A DNA stretch of 64,000 nucleotides from Corynebacterium anserum (lineage in GTDB: Bacteria; Actinomycetota; Actinomycetes; Mycobacteriales; Mycobacteriaceae), in assembly GCF_014262665.1 (NCBI RefSeq), contig NZ_CP046883.1:992001-1056000 (forward strand), written 5' to 3'. The position numbers and the translations under genes are program-made. This document shows positions 25,805-35,124 of this stretch, in pieces. Numbering within the stretch: position 1 is the stretch's first letter; every line of letters begins with the position of its first letter. Under the pieces are notes generated by a model that worked only from the letters and a program-made list of their open reading frames with translations, searched no databases and was not told the origin of the DNA.

Positions 25805-26149
25805 CTAGTGGTTGCGGAAGTTTTCGACCTGACGGGCGATGTTCACAACGTCCGCCGCGAGTAGCGCGATAGTTGCATGGTCTTCCCCATCGTGAGCCGC
25901 TGTGTGGATGTCTTCGGCAGCACAACGCAACTCGAATAATTCATCGTGGAGTTTGGCTACCTTAGAGGCAGATAAGATGACCGAATCCTGGGGAATACCC
26001 GTGCCTTCGAGCTGGTGGCGCTGTTCATAGGAGCGTTGCCGACACGCATGCGAACAGTACTTTCGGCGCCGGCCTGCTGGGTTGATCGTCATCTCTTTGC
26101 CACACCATGCGCAGTGGTTAGGGGGCTTTCTCACGGGATGAGTGGGCAT
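25805..26149 (-). CDS. Small zinc-finger-like protein, conserved actinobacterial type
   Basis: The 114-residue protein has an N-terminal CAWCGKEM...RRRKYCSHACRQRSYEQR segment in which CxxC and CxxxC pairs form a likely treble-clef or MYND-like zinc site. A helical C-terminal half follows with no known motif. The basic RRRKYC stretch next to the Cys residues would suit nucleic-acid binding. Similar small proteins next to rbpA are familiar in corynebacteria; function is not known. It is divergent from rbpA. Confidence 0.7.
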   Translation of the reverse strand: MPTHPVRKPPNHCAWCGKEMTINPAGRRRKYCSHACRQRSYEQRHQLEGTGIPQDSVILSASKVAKLHDELFELRCAAEDIHTAAHDGEDHATIALLAADVVNIARQVENFRNH

Positions 26150-26200
26150 GGGAACAAATGTTAGTAGCTATCCGTTGAATAACTATAAAGCGAAACCCGT

Positions 26201-26206
26201 TACACT
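26201..26206 (+). promoter_or_regulatory. Candidate -10 element for rbpA
   Basis: TACACT lies about 70 bases upstream of the rbpA ATG. A TTGAAT at 26175-26180 is 20 bases further up, longer than ideal spacing, so the -35 is uncertain. Confidence 0.35.
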
Positions 26207-26276
26207 AGTGTGGTTGTGCCACTGTTCCCGTGGCACGCTTGACCTTCCAACCAAAGAATTTTAGGAGTGAGGCACA

Positions 26277-26654
26277 ATGGCAGATCGCGTACTCCGCGGT
26301 AGCCGCATGGGCGCTGTGTCCTACGAGACCGATCGCGATCATGATCTGGCTCCTCGTCGCATGGTGAAGTACCAGACCGAAAATGGCGAGGTCTATGAGG
26401 TTCCGTTCGCTGATGACGCTGAAGTCCCTAATGAGTGGATGTGCAAGAACGGACAGATGGGCACCCTCATGGAGGGTGATGGCCAGGAAACCAAACCTGC
26501 TAAGCCTCCGCGTACCCACTGGGATATGCTCCGGGAGCGCCGTTCTCTCGAAGAGCTGGACGTTCTCCTTGAGGAGCGCATTGAATTACTACGGAAGCGT
26601 CGCCGTAATGCGGTCAAGTTGATGAAGGAGCAAGAAGCCGCTAATAATGGCTGA
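26277..26654 (+). CDS. rbpA: RNA polymerase-binding protein RbpA
   Basis: The 125-residue protein begins MADRVLRGSRMGAVSYETDRDHDLAPR and contains EVPFADDAEVPNEWMCKNG and PPRTHWDMLRERRSLEELD, nearly the same as mycobacterial RbpA over its N-terminal tail, core, basic linker and sigma-interaction domain. RbpA stabilises the RNA polymerase-sigmaA holoenzyme and open promoter complex and affects rifampicin response. The ribosome site TAGGAG lies just before the ATG. The C-terminus is about 15 residues longer than the mycobacterial form. A strong terminator follows. Confidence 0.97.
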   Translation: MADRVLRGSRMGAVSYETDRDHDLAPRRMVKYQTENGEVYEVPFADDAEVPNEWMCKNGQMGTLMEGDGQETKPAKPPRTHWDMLRERRSLEELDVLLEERIELLRKRRRNAVKLMKEQEAANNG

Positions 26655-26686
26655 GCCGTTGTACGAAGTGCTCTTTCCCTCAAGAG

Positions 26687-26728
26687 AAAAGCTCCCTTTC
26701 CCGATGATTCGCAGAGAGGGAGCTTTTT
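26687..26728. terminator. Bidirectional terminator between rbpA and ppm1
   Basis: AAAAGCTCCCT (26687-26697) pairs perfectly with AGGGAGCTTTT (26717-26727) and the right arm runs into a T-tract; the left arm is A-rich, so the structure works on both strands for these convergent genes. Confidence 0.9.
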
Positions 26729-26762
26729 GCAACTCTTCTATTTCACGGCATGCTCAGAAAAC

Positions 26763-27557
26763 TTACTTAAACATGTTGATAAAGCTGCCCGAACCGATAC
26801 GCCAAAATTCAGATGCCAGGTTCTTCGCTTGTTCAGCTCGGTGGGCTGCTCCCCACTTGGTTACCTGAATCATTGCTTCGGAGACGATATTGCCGCTCAT
26901 CTTAGATTCGCCGAGTTCACGTTCGGTGAAGGTGATAGGTACTTCGCGCACGTCGAAGCCAGCCATGACAGCGCGGAAAGCGAGGTCTACTTGGAAGACA
27001 TATCCCGCAGAATCCACCGCGTCTAGGTCGATACCCTCGAGAACTTCTCGACGGTAGGCACGGTAGCCGCCGGTGATGTCGGATAGTCCCGCACCTAGGG
27101 CCATTGAGGCATACAAGTTACCTCCTCTGGAGAGGATTTGGCGCGATGCTGGCCAATTTACGGTTTTGCCGCCACGGACATAACGCGAACCGATGACCAT
27201 TTCAGCGCCGGAGTCGATGCGATCCAACAACAGGTGCAGTTGCTCTGGGGCGTGCGAGCCGTCGGCATCCATCTCGCACAAGATCTCGTAGTCACGGTCG
27301 AGACCCCATTTAAATCCGGCGATGTACGCGCCGCCGAGGCCCCCCTTGCCCTGCCGGTGCATAACTTTGATGCGCTCGTCCTTGGCTGCCATGTCGTCAG
27401 CTAGCTCGCCGGTGCCGTCCGGACTGTTATCGTCGACGACGAGAACATTGACGCGCTCGGGCTCGGCGGCGAGCAAACGGTTGATGATCAGCGGAAGGTT
27501 TTCCTTCTCGTTGAACGTGGGGATGATGACCAGCGTCTTGTCGCTGAGCTTCGCCAT
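26763..27557 (-). CDS. ppm1: Polyprenol monophosphomannose synthase Ppm1
   Basis: This 264-residue GT2 glycosyltransferase has [12 protein letters not shown], the nucleotide-binding [11 protein letters not shown] (residues 40-50) and the metal-binding EMDADGSH, with no added membrane domain. It transfers mannose from GDP-mannose to polyprenyl phosphate on the cytoplasmic face, supplying the donor for lipomannan, lipoarabinomannan and protein O-mannosylation. It follows lnt by 62 bp; in mycobacteria the two activities are fused in one protein and in corynebacteria they are separate neighbours, as here. The ribosome site is AAAGG. Confidence 0.95.
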   Translation of the reverse strand: MAKLSDKTLVIIPTFNEKENLPLIINRLLAAEPERVNVLVVDDNSPDGTGELADDMAAKDERIKVMHRQGKGGLGGAYIAGFKWGLDRDYEILCEMDADGSHAPEQLHLLLDRIDSGAEMVIGSRYVRGGKTVNWPASRQILSRGGNLYASMALGAGLSDITGGYRAYRREVLEGIDLDAVDSAGYVFQVDLAFRAVMAGFDVREVPITFTERELGESKMSGNIVSEAMIQVTKWGAAHRAEQAKNLASEFWRIGSGSFINMFK

Positions 27558-27619
27558 GTATAAAACAACCTTTCTTATGCGGGCATGTGCGGCCCCATTA
27601 CCCTGCTGAGTTTAGTCAC

Positions 27620-29251
27620 TCACTGTGCTTTCTGCCGATTCGGGTGGCGTGTCGGCTCGTTTTTACCCGACGTCACGCCACACCGTTTGATGGCGAAACC
27701 AGCAATGACGAAGCAGATACCCATGGCGGATAAAACCCACTCTACCCATGGTCCGACATAAGCTGATATAGTTCGCGAGTCTCGCAGCGAGAGGTTAGCA
27801 CTGAGTATGGCTGGCTGGAATATCGTGCTGTGCTCGACGACAGAGCCGTCGGGATTGATTATGGCGGAGACGCCGCTGGTTGCTGCAACAACCAATGAGC
27901 GGTCATACTCCATGGCGCGCATACGGCTCATTGCCAACTGTTGATACGTCATATCGGTAAAACCAAAGGTGGCGTTGTTCGTGGGGGTGGTTAGTATTTG
28001 TGCCCCGCCGTTGATAGCACGACGAGTAGCCCCATCGAATGCGATTTCATAACAGGTCGCCACTCCCACCTCGACAGGATAATGGCTTGGGGACTCAAGA
28101 GAGTACGGCTCCATCGTCACGACACCATTATCGCTACCTGGCTGGAAGTTACCTGCTCGATCCACTAAGGGAGTGATCATGCGAAGCAGATCACGAAAAG
28201 GCATGTATTCCCCGAAAGGCTGCAAATAGCGCTTGTTATGCACGTCCCCCGGTCCGTCTGCCCCCCAGGCATACATGCTGTTGTGCTCGGGAGATACCGT
28301 ACCTAGCAGAATAGGAGCACGGATGTCGTCGACCGCGGATTGGATAATTTCCGCTGCTTCCGTGCTGGTGAAAGGATTGACATCAGAGGCGTTTTCCGGC
28401 CAAATCACCAGATCCGGCTGAGGCTGTTTTCCTGCCCGAACCTCCTCGGCAAGAGTGTGCGTAAGCCGTGCGTGGTTATCCAACACAGCGCGACGTTGGG
28501 CCGCAAAATCTAAGCCGAGTCGCGGGACATTGCCCTGAATGGCAGCGACATTGATGTGGGCGTTATCGCTGGCTTCCATGTCTGTATCTTTAGCCATGAT
28601 GGAGGAATTAATGGATACCGCCGTACCGATACCTACGGCCACAACTAGTGCAATGGCTGCTGGTACTCCGAGATACAGTCGGGAGGAAGGAGCCGTGTAG
28701 CGTCGGAAAAAATAAAACCGTCCAGCGCACGCGAACCAGGTCGTCCATGCCAACGCTATCCCAGAAAACACGGTGATAAAAGAAACCAAGGCTGGCCCAC
28801 CCAGCTGAACCCACCAACCCAGAGGACCGCCCACCTGCCCCCACGCAATGCGCCCCCAAGGAAACCCACCAAAAGGCCAACTGGAACGGAGCCATTCGGT
28901 AGCAGTAAACCACGCGGCTATGGCGATTGCCGAGGTGAAAACCTGAAAACGACTGGCGTTCAGAGGGCGGCGAAGAGCGTATCTTAAGCCCAGACCAAAA
29001 AGCAGAGAATACAACGATTGGACTGCAGCAAGAGCAACCCACGCATACCAGCCAACAAATTCCCCGACCCATGGCAGAAGCAATAGGTAGAGCACAGCGC
29101 CCTGAAGCCATGCCATGACAATGGCGCGCTCTGACGTGACGGCCAGGAAGAAGAGAGCAAAACCAATTGGAGCAGCCCACCACAACCCCGTCGGTTGGAA
29201 GGATGCATAGAGCATCAGCCCACTAAAAGCGGCGAGGACCAGGCGAAACAC
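27620..29251 (-). CDS. lnt: Apolipoprotein N-acyltransferase Lnt
   Basis: The 543-residue protein has about six N-terminal membrane helices, a periplasmic carbon-nitrogen hydrolase domain and a final membrane helix (WVEWVLSAMGICFVIAGFAI). The triad is visible as WPENASD (Glu near residue 285), HNKRYLQPFGEYMPF (Lys near 340) and GVATCYEIAFD (Cys near 399). Lnt adds the third acyl chain to the N-terminal cysteine of lipoproteins. The gene shares one base with the end of fxsA and precedes ppm1. Confidence 0.94.
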   Translation of the reverse strand: MFRLVLAAFSGLMLYASFQPTGLWWAAPIGFALFFLAVTSERAIVMAWLQGAVLYLLLLPWVGEFVGWYAWVALAAVQSLYSLLFGLGLRYALRRPLNASRFQVFTSAIAIAAWFTATEWLRSSWPFGGFPWGRIAWGQVGGPLGWWVQLGGPALVSFITVFSGIALAWTTWFACAGRFYFFRRYTAPSSRLYLGVPAAIALVVAVGIGTAVSINSSIMAKDTDMEASDNAHINVAAIQGNVPRLGLDFAAQRRAVLDNHARLTHTLAEEVRAGKQPQPDLVIWPENASDVNPFTSTEAAEIIQSAVDDIRAPILLGTVSPEHNSMYAWGADGPGDVHNKRYLQPFGEYMPFRDLLRMITPLVDRAGNFQPGSDNGVVTMEPYSLESPSHYPVEVGVATCYEIAFDGATRRAINGGAQILTTPTNNATFGFTDMTYQQLAMSRMRAMEYDRSLVVAATSGVSAIINPDGSVVEHSTIFQPAILSANLSLRDSRTISAYVGPWVEWVLSAMGICFVIAGFAIKRCGVTSGKNEPTRHPNRQKAQ

Positions 29252-29772
29252 TACTCTGTAATGCCCTTGTTCTTGTCTGAAGGATCATCTGAGGATGAGG
29301 AGCTGTTGTTGCGGGGACCGCGAGGAGCTTCATCTTCTCGATGATCAATGACCTCTCCCCATCCGGGAATATTTTTGCTGCCGGGAGCACCATACTGGGT
29401 AACTGTTGTAAACGCGGAACCACCGAAGTTAGCCAAAGCTCGACGGGCGCTTGCGCCGATGAGTTTACGGGTGAGTGCACGGGTTGGCGGAAGCATGAGT
29501 AATAAGCCGCATACTGTCGAGACGATACCGGGAACGGCAACCAGGAAGGCACCAACAACAGTTAAAGCGGCGTCTGCTGTAAGTTTGCCGGGATGATTTG
29601 TCTGGGTAGCCACGCGCTCAGTCAAGGCGCGCAATTGCCAGGCAGACACAGCCATACCAGCGATGAACAGCGCGATTAATAATATCAGCGCCCAACCGAA
29701 CCCAATCCACTTCCCTATGAGGAAGAAAGCAATGAGCTCAATGAGAAAATAAGCAGCTGCCACCAAAGGCAT
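29251..29772 (-). CDS. FxsA-family membrane protein
   Basis: The 173-residue protein has three to four hydrophobic segments (VAAAYFLIELIAFFLIGKW; ALILLIALFIAGMAVSAWQLRAL; VVGAFLVAVPGIVSTVCGLLLMLPPTR). The last contains the FxsA signature P-G-x-x-[ST]-x-x-x-G-x-x-L-x-x-P. A polar Ser/Asp-rich tail follows. FxsA in E. coli relieves phage exclusion when overproduced; its normal role is unknown. It is translationally coupled to lnt. Confidence 0.85.
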   Translation of the reverse strand: MPLVAAAYFLIELIAFFLIGKWIGFGWALILLIALFIAGMAVSAWQLRALTERVATQTNHPGKLTADAALTVVGAFLVAVPGIVSTVCGLLLMLPPTRALTRKLIGASARRALANFGGSAFTTVTQYGAPGSKNIPGWGEVIDHREDEAPRGPRNNSSSSSDDPSDKNKGITE

Positions 29773-29937
29773 AGAAAATTGCTCCTGACTGACGGTCTCT
29801 CATGGAAAATTACTGAGAGATGGGTTTGTTGCGCGGCCTCACCATCGATCACACACCAGCGGCAGTGAGTTGCTTCCGCATGCCCCCTTAGCTTATATCT
29901 AAGCCTCTCTCCCCTCCAGCCTATCGTGCTTAAGAGA

Positions 29938-30696
29938 TTAGCGGGGAGCTCGACGCCATAACCAGCGCGGTACCAGTTGCATGACTGCTGCTAAGACCTT
30001 GAGTTGAGCAGGAACCCAGATATTTGTTGCATGTGGATTGGCTAGGGCATCGACTGTGGCGCGAGCCACGCGAGCCGGAGTGGATGACAGCGGAGCTGGG
30101 TCCATTCCTTGAGTCATTCGTCCGATAACAAAACCAGGACGAATCACTAATAGGCGCACCCCCGTACCGACGAGGGCATCTTGCATACCCTGACAAAATC
30201 CATCTAAACCGCACTTCGCGGAACCGTAGACGTAATTTGGGCGACGCACCCGGGCCCCCGCAATAGAGGAAAAAGCCACCACCGTTCCCCTTCCTCGTTG
30301 TTTCATACGATGCGTCAATTCCGTAAGTAACACGGCCTGCGCCGTGAAGTCCGTGTGCAGAATCCTATGTACTTCTTCCCCGCTACGCTCGGCTTCCTGC
30401 TGATTGCCCAGTACACCGAACATGGCGAAGGCGACGTCTATTGTTGTGCCCTCTTGCTCTATGACGTCTATCACGCGGGAATGAGTTGAAGTCTCAGTTG
30501 CATCGAAGAATACGCAGTGGACTTCCCGAGCCCCACGGTGCCGAAGATTAACTGCTTGGCGCTCGAGATCATCCATCCGTCGACCAGCTAAAACGATATT
30601 GTTACCCGGAGCCATGAGAGTGGCAATTTCTGCGCCTATTTCGCTGTTTGCGCCGAAAATAGCGATTGTCATCGAGCCAGTGTTCTGTGCATTCAC
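29938..30696 (-). CDS. DprE2-like short-chain reductase
   Basis: The 252-residue SDR has a cofactor loop reading AIFGANSEIGAEIA, close to the GGTSEIG form of decaprenylphosphoryl-2-keto-ribose reductase (DprE2), the catalytic YVYGSAKCGLDGF, VIRPGFVIGRMTQGM, and a C-terminal WVPAQLKVLAAVMQLVPRWLWRRAP tail that in DprE2 contacts the membrane. DprE2 completes epimerisation to decaprenylphosphoryl-arabinose for the cell-wall arabinan. No dprE1 partner is nearby, so this may be a paralogue with another substrate. An ATG 24 bases inside is an alternative start. Confidence 0.65.
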   Translation of the reverse strand: MNAQNTGSMTIAIFGANSEIGAEIATLMAPGNNIVLAGRRMDDLERQAVNLRHRGAREVHCVFFDATETSTHSRVIDVIEQEGTTIDVAFAMFGVLGNQQEAERSGEEVHRILHTDFTAQAVLLTELTHRMKQRGRGTVVAFSSIAGARVRRPNYVYGSAKCGLDGFCQGMQDALVGTGVRLLVIRPGFVIGRMTQGMDPAPLSSTPARVARATVDALANPHATNIWVPAQLKVLAAVMQLVPRWLWRRAPR

Positions 30697-30740
30697 ATCC
30701 TCTAGTGTAAAGACCGTACTAGTGAAAAGACGCAGCGAAA

Positions 30741-33461
30741 TTACGTTTCCAGAGCGACGACGGATCGATTAATCGCCTTGGATGCTTTGCGGCTAGTACT
30801 GCGTACTTCCTGGCTGTAAGCGGTTTGTCGGATTTGGTCTAATAGATCAATCACGCGGCGACACCATCGCACGAAGTCACCAGGTGTGAGAACCGCCCCT
30901 GATGCGGCTGCTGCCCTCAAGCAATACTCCAGAGGTGCTCCGGCCGCCCACTGGTGTAACGCTGTAGCAAAACCCAATTCAGGAGGGCGGGTGACATTTA
31001 ACCCATGGCGTTTTTCGTCGTAACTAAGTTCGTCATAGATGCGGATGGTGTGGTCAATGGCGATGGCGAGCGCATCGGTAGGAACTTCGGTAGAGTCCCC
31101 AGTCTCTTTGCGGTTCTCGAACACCACCGTGGAAACAACCGCGGCTAATTCTGCGGGATCTAACTGATCCCAAATTCCACGACGTAGGCACTGCGCAACG
31201 AGCAGATCGGACTCGTGGTGAATGCGAGCCAAGCGTTCTCCCTCGAAGGTTGTATTCGCTGTCTTCTTGCCCTCGTTGTCCACATTGGTTTCTACGTAAT
31301 CCAGCTCCTCTAGCAGAGACACAATGTGATTGAACTGATCAGCCAGGCTGTCCTTTTCCACACCGGAGATCTTCTGCTCAAAATCCAGCCGACGCTGTGC
31401 TTTGATATGTGCAATGGCGACGCGCGTGACGTCTTCCCGTAATGTCCATGAATGGACAGGATGCATCTGAATTTGGTTGCGCAAAGCCGTCGCTCGAGCT
31501 GAGTTGCCCCGTGCTTTTGGCTTGAGCTTGGCAGGCTTATGCTCAAAATGCATACGGCGAAGATTAGCTGCGACGGAACGGGCTTGTTTCTTAGGCGCGC
31601 GTCCTACACCTTTATGCAGACGCATATGTCCGATGAGTACCGGAACGTTGCCGAACATGTTCGGCTGGATGCGCTCCACCCAACCTTCATCGGTGATGAT
31701 GGTAGGACGGGGATTTTTCGGCGTGGAATCCTGGCGAACAATAACGGCGGTCATAGGGTCACGACCAGTGGGTAGTGCGATAACGTCGCCAGAGCGTAGG
31801 CTGCGCAAAAGCTGGGTAATTTCGCCTTGCCGTTCGTCGCCTGCGTTCCGTCGTGCGCGGCGTTCCTCCTGAGCTAATTCGCGACGCAATCGCGCATACT
31901 CCAGGGCGCGCGACACATCGTCAGCTAGCTCGCTAGAACCAGCGTGTGTCTCTTGAGCAACCAGAGCAGTGAGCTGTTCCGATTGTTCGGTGAGGTCACG
32001 ACGGCGCCGTTCCACAGCCTCCGCACGCTCCACAACGGTCCCATTTGCTTGGTACTGGGCAAAAGAACGTTCTAATAAACGATGAGACTCTTCCCATCCT
32101 TGGGTGCCCAGCATGTTCACCGCCATGTTGTACCCAGGGCGGAAGGTTGAATTGAGTGGGTAAGTACGAGTTGAAGCCAGACCAGCAACTGCATGCGGGT
32201 CGATCCCCTGTTGCCATAGCACCACTGCGTTGCCGACCGTATCTATTCCCCTGCGGCCGGCGCGGCCAGTGAGCTGGGTGTATTGTCCAGGAGTGAGATC
32301 AACATGTGCTTCACCATTGAATTTCACGAGTTTTTCCAACACCACGGAACGCGCTGGCATGTTGATACCGAGAGCCAACGTCTCGGTGGCAAAGCAGACT
32401 TTCAGCAACCCGCGGGAGAACAAGTCTTCTACGATATGGCGGAACGCCGGTAACATGCCGGCATGGTGGCAACCAAATCCACGTGACAGTGCCCTGCGGA
32501 ATTGCCGGAAGCCCAGTACATTCAGATCTTCAGGCGTAAGACCGGCGACACCCTCATTCACCGTCCGTAGAATTTCCTCTCGAGCTGAAGGAGATGTGAA
32601 ATCCACTTTGGCCATGAGCAGTTGTTTGACAGCCATATCGCAGCCTGCGCGAGAGAAAATGAAGTAGATTGCGGGTAGCATTTTCGCAGAGAGCATGTGT
32701 TGGACAACGTCAGCACGTTGAGGTTCTCGGCGCTTGCCTGTCTGCTCTTGCTTGGCAACAGCAGCTACCACGGCTCTGTTTACCGAGCCAATATGCTCGT
32801 CTTTGCCGTCGAACAGCGGTAGAATTTGGCGGCCAACCATCATGTATTGGTTGAGCGGTACGGGGCGCGTATCAGTGACGATGATGTCGGTATCACCGCG
32901 CACGGTTCGCAACCATCCACCGAATTCCTCGACGTTGGAGACAGTAGCGGATAAAGATACAAGGATCACTCGTTGATCGAGGTTGAGAATTGCCTCCTCC
33001 CAGACTGGGCCTCGTGAGGGATCAGATAAGAAATGCACCTCATCCATCACCACGTGGGTTAAAGTACGCAGCCGGTCAGAGTCTGCGTAGATCATGTTGC
33101 GGAGCACTTCAGTGGTCATAACCACAATGGGCGCATCTGCATTGATAGTGACGTCACCTGTCAGTAACCCCACCCTGTCTTCTCCGTAGCGTCTGACGAG
33201 GTCGTGATATTTCTGGTTGCTTAACGCTTTAATTGGGGTGGTGTAGAAACACGTGCCTTGATGGTGAAACGCGCTGAATACGGCAAACTCTCCAACGACG
33301 GTCTTGCCGGCACCTGTGGGAGCACCAACAAGTACTCCCCTTCCTTGTGCAATGGCCTCGGCTGCATCCAGTTGGAATGCGTCGAGTCCAAATGGGTAGA
33401 GTTCGCGGAAGCGCTCAACGTCAGCGGAATACTCCGAACGGCGTAAAACATCGTCAGTCAT
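30741..33461 (-). CDS. helY: Ski2/Mtr4-like DEAD/DEAH-box RNA helicase HelY
   Basis: The 906-residue protein has the Ski2-like arrangement: Walker A GAPTGAGKTVVGEF near residue 42, VVMDEVHFL, SLSATVSN, a second RecA domain with FATETLALGINMPARSVV and QLTGRAGRRG, then a long C-terminal region with a DSHCT-like domain. It is taken to be an RNA helicase; the homologue lies directly after tatC in mycobacteria and corynebacteria, matching its place here. It starts 78 bases after tatC ends. Confidence 0.94.
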   Translation of the reverse strand: MTDDVLRRSEYSADVERFRELYPFGLDAFQLDAAEAIAQGRGVLVGAPTGAGKTVVGEFAVFSAFHHQGTCFYTTPIKALSNQKYHDLVRRYGEDRVGLLTGDVTINADAPIVVMTTEVLRNMIYADSDRLRTLTHVVMDEVHFLSDPSRGPVWEEAILNLDQRVILVSLSATVSNVEEFGGWLRTVRGDTDIIVTDTRPVPLNQYMMVGRQILPLFDGKDEHIGSVNRAVVAAVAKQEQTGKRREPQRADVVQHMLSAKMLPAIYFIFSRAGCDMAVKQLLMAKVDFTSPSAREEILRTVNEGVAGLTPEDLNVLGFRQFRRALSRGFGCHHAGMLPAFRHIVEDLFSRGLLKVCFATETLALGINMPARSVVLEKLVKFNGEAHVDLTPGQYTQLTGRAGRRGIDTVGNAVVLWQQGIDPHAVAGLASTRTYPLNSTFRPGYNMAVNMLGTQGWEESHRLLERSFAQYQANGTVVERAEAVERRRRDLTEQSEQLTALVAQETHAGSSELADDVSRALEYARLRRELAQEERRARRNAGDERQGEITQLLRSLRSGDVIALPTGRDPMTAVIVRQDSTPKNPRPTIITDEGWVERIQPNMFGNVPVLIGHMRLHKGVGRAPKKQARSVAANLRRMHFEHKPAKLKPKARGNSARATALRNQIQMHPVHSWTLREDVTRVAIAHIKAQRRLDFEQKISGVEKDSLADQFNHIVSLLEELDYVETNVDNEGKKTANTTFEGERLARIHHESDLLVAQCLRRGIWDQLDPAELAAVVSTVVFENRKETGDSTEVPTDALAIAIDHTIRIYDELSYDEKRHGLNVTRPPELGFATALHQWAAGAPLEYCLRAAAASGAVLTPGDFVRWCRRVIDLLDQIRQTAYSQEVRSTSRKASKAINRSVVALET

Positions 33462-33539
33462 CGCTAACGAGCCTACCCTGTGGAGCGACGGGAGCTCTTG
33501 CGGAGGTTCTTTCCCGAAGAAGGTTTTTACGACAACGGC

Positions 33540-34652
33540 TCAGAGAACATCGTCAAAATTTCCCGATTCGGAGTGTAGGTCGAGACCGTCGCGGCGCCCA
33601 TTGGTCTGTGGCTGTTGATGAGGGCGAGCACTACTGCTGCTGCGTGGAGCACGGCTGGCGGTACCCGGGGATGGATTGTCAGGGAGGCTGGTGGGGCGAT
33701 CGATCGATGTTGCTCGAGCGACATCCTGGGTGGCGTCCACGTGCGTTGCTTGGCCGATAGGTTGGGCGGAATCTATTGATGAGGCCTGGTCATCCTCGAG
33801 ATTCATCCACTCCTCTATCTTCTCAGTTCGTTTGCGGTCGTTGATACGGGCAATTTGAGTAGCGATCTCCATGAGCAGACACAACACCAGGGCGAGGATC
33901 ACCATTGAGAGTGGATCTTGGCCCGGGGTGGCAAAAGCGGCAAAGATGAAGAGACCGACGATGATATAGCGGCGTTTATCCTTGAGCTGTTTGTAGGTGA
34001 TGACGTCTGCGGCATTGAGCAAAACAGTGATGAGGGGAACCTCGAAGCTCACACCGAATACGACTATGAGCGTGATAACGAATTTGAAGTATTCATTACC
34101 GTTGAGCGCTGAGATTTGGACGTCTTTACCTAGAGACATCAAAAACTCAAGGCCATAGAACAGGACGAAGTATGCAATAACCGCACCAAAAATAAAAAGG
34201 AAGCCGGTGGCGAAGCCAACGGACAGAGTCCAACGCCTTTCGTTCTTTTTTAATCCCGGCGTGATGTAGGCCCAGATCTGAGCAATCCAAAAAGGAGAAG
34301 CTAAAACTGTTCCCGCGAGCGCACCGACTTTCAAACGCAGCATGAACATCTCGAATGGAGTGGTAGCCAACAGAGCGCACTGACCATCCGCCGCGCTTAG
34401 GCGCATACCCGGATCCAGATTGCAGTACGGCTCCTTAAGAATCCAACCCAGTGAAGGAACGGGTCCGAGATTGGTGCCATACCAGATGTAGCCAAAGATG
34501 GTGCCGATACCGATGATGATCAAGCACGCGAAGAGCCGCTGGCGTAGTTCCTCGATGTGCTCGACGATGCTCATTTGCCCGTCGGCAGGCCTTTTTTTGC
34601 GCTTCTTGATGTGAAAGAAGCGCCTTGTCAGCGGTGCAGTTGCTGAGGACAT
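33540..34652 (-). CDS. tatC: Twin-arginine translocase subunit TatC
   Basis: The 370-residue protein opens with a basic stretch and MSIVEHIEELRQRLFACLIIIGIG, the conserved cytoplasmic signal-peptide-binding Glu motif and first helix, then five further membrane segments. The last roughly 85 residues form a hydrophilic, Ser/Thr/Gln-rich tail not needed for the core fold. TatC recognises RR signal peptides and assembles with TatA, whose gene lies 15 bases upstream. Confidence 0.96.
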   Translation of the reverse strand: MSSATAPLTRRFFHIKKRKKRPADGQMSIVEHIEELRQRLFACLIIIGIGTIFGYIWYGTNLGPVPSLGWILKEPYCNLDPGMRLSAADGQCALLATTPFEMFMLRLKVGALAGTVLASPFWIAQIWAYITPGLKKNERRWTLSVGFATGFLFIFGAVIAYFVLFYGLEFLMSLGKDVQISALNGNEYFKFVITLIVVFGVSFEVPLITVLLNAADVITYKQLKDKRRYIIVGLFIFAAFATPGQDPLSMVILALVLCLLMEIATQIARINDRKRTEKIEEWMNLEDDQASSIDSAQPIGQATHVDATQDVARATSIDRPTSLPDNPSPGTASRAPRSSSSARPHQQPQTNGRRDGLDLHSESGNFDDVL

Positions 34653-34667
34653 AGCAGGAGCTGAGGC

Positions 34668-34991
34668 CTATTGCTGCTGACCGTAGTCACGCTGAGGATG
34701 TTCGACGGGAGGCTGTGGCTGCTGCACCGGTTGTTGCTGAACAGGTTGCTGCTGTACCGGTTGTTGCTGAACTGAGGGCTGAGGCACGGTATGAGCAGTC
34801 GGTTGCTGTTGTTCGATTGCTTGTTTTTCCTGGGCAACGGCCTGCTTATCCGTCTTCATTTCATCCATTTCGGATTTGAAAATGCGCATGGAACGGCCGA
34901 GAGATCGTGCGGCATTAGGCAGCCGGGATGCCCCGAACAACAGGAAAACAACGAAAATGATGAGGGCAAGTTCCCATGGGCCGAGGTTCAT
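34668..34991 (-). CDS. tatA: Sec-independent translocase protein TatA
   Basis: The 107-residue protein starts [25 protein letters not shown], the TatA membrane helix with its FG-A-LP hinge, followed by the amphipathic [19 protein letters not shown] helix. The C-terminal 45 residues are Gln/Pro rich with a VQQQP repeat. TatA oligomers form the transport element of the Tat pathway with TatC. The gene is the first of a tatA-tatC-helY run. Confidence 0.95.
   Translation of the reverse strand: MNLGPWELALIIFVVFLLFGASRLPNAARSLGRSMRIFKSEMDEMKTDKQAVAQEKQAIEQQQPTAHTVPQPSVQQQPVQQQPVQQQPVQQPQPPVEHPQRDYGQQQ
34713..34772 (-). repeat. 15-bp coding repeat (VQQQP units) in tatA
   Basis: Residues 74-93 of TatA are three VQQQP units plus a degenerate fourth (VQQPQ), encoded by tandem 15-bp units with alternating synonymous codons. 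Such a tract can expand or contract without shifting the frame. Confidence 0.8.
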
Positions 34992-35124
34992 GTGGGACCT
35001 TTCACATAGTCAAACATTTGTATGGACAGTGCGTGAGCGAGTTGCTTTTCCACTGGAATTCAGTGCCGGTGAGCTTCTCTCCAAGAGAGAATCTCGGAGA
35101 ATAAGCCTTGCCGACGTGGTGCAC

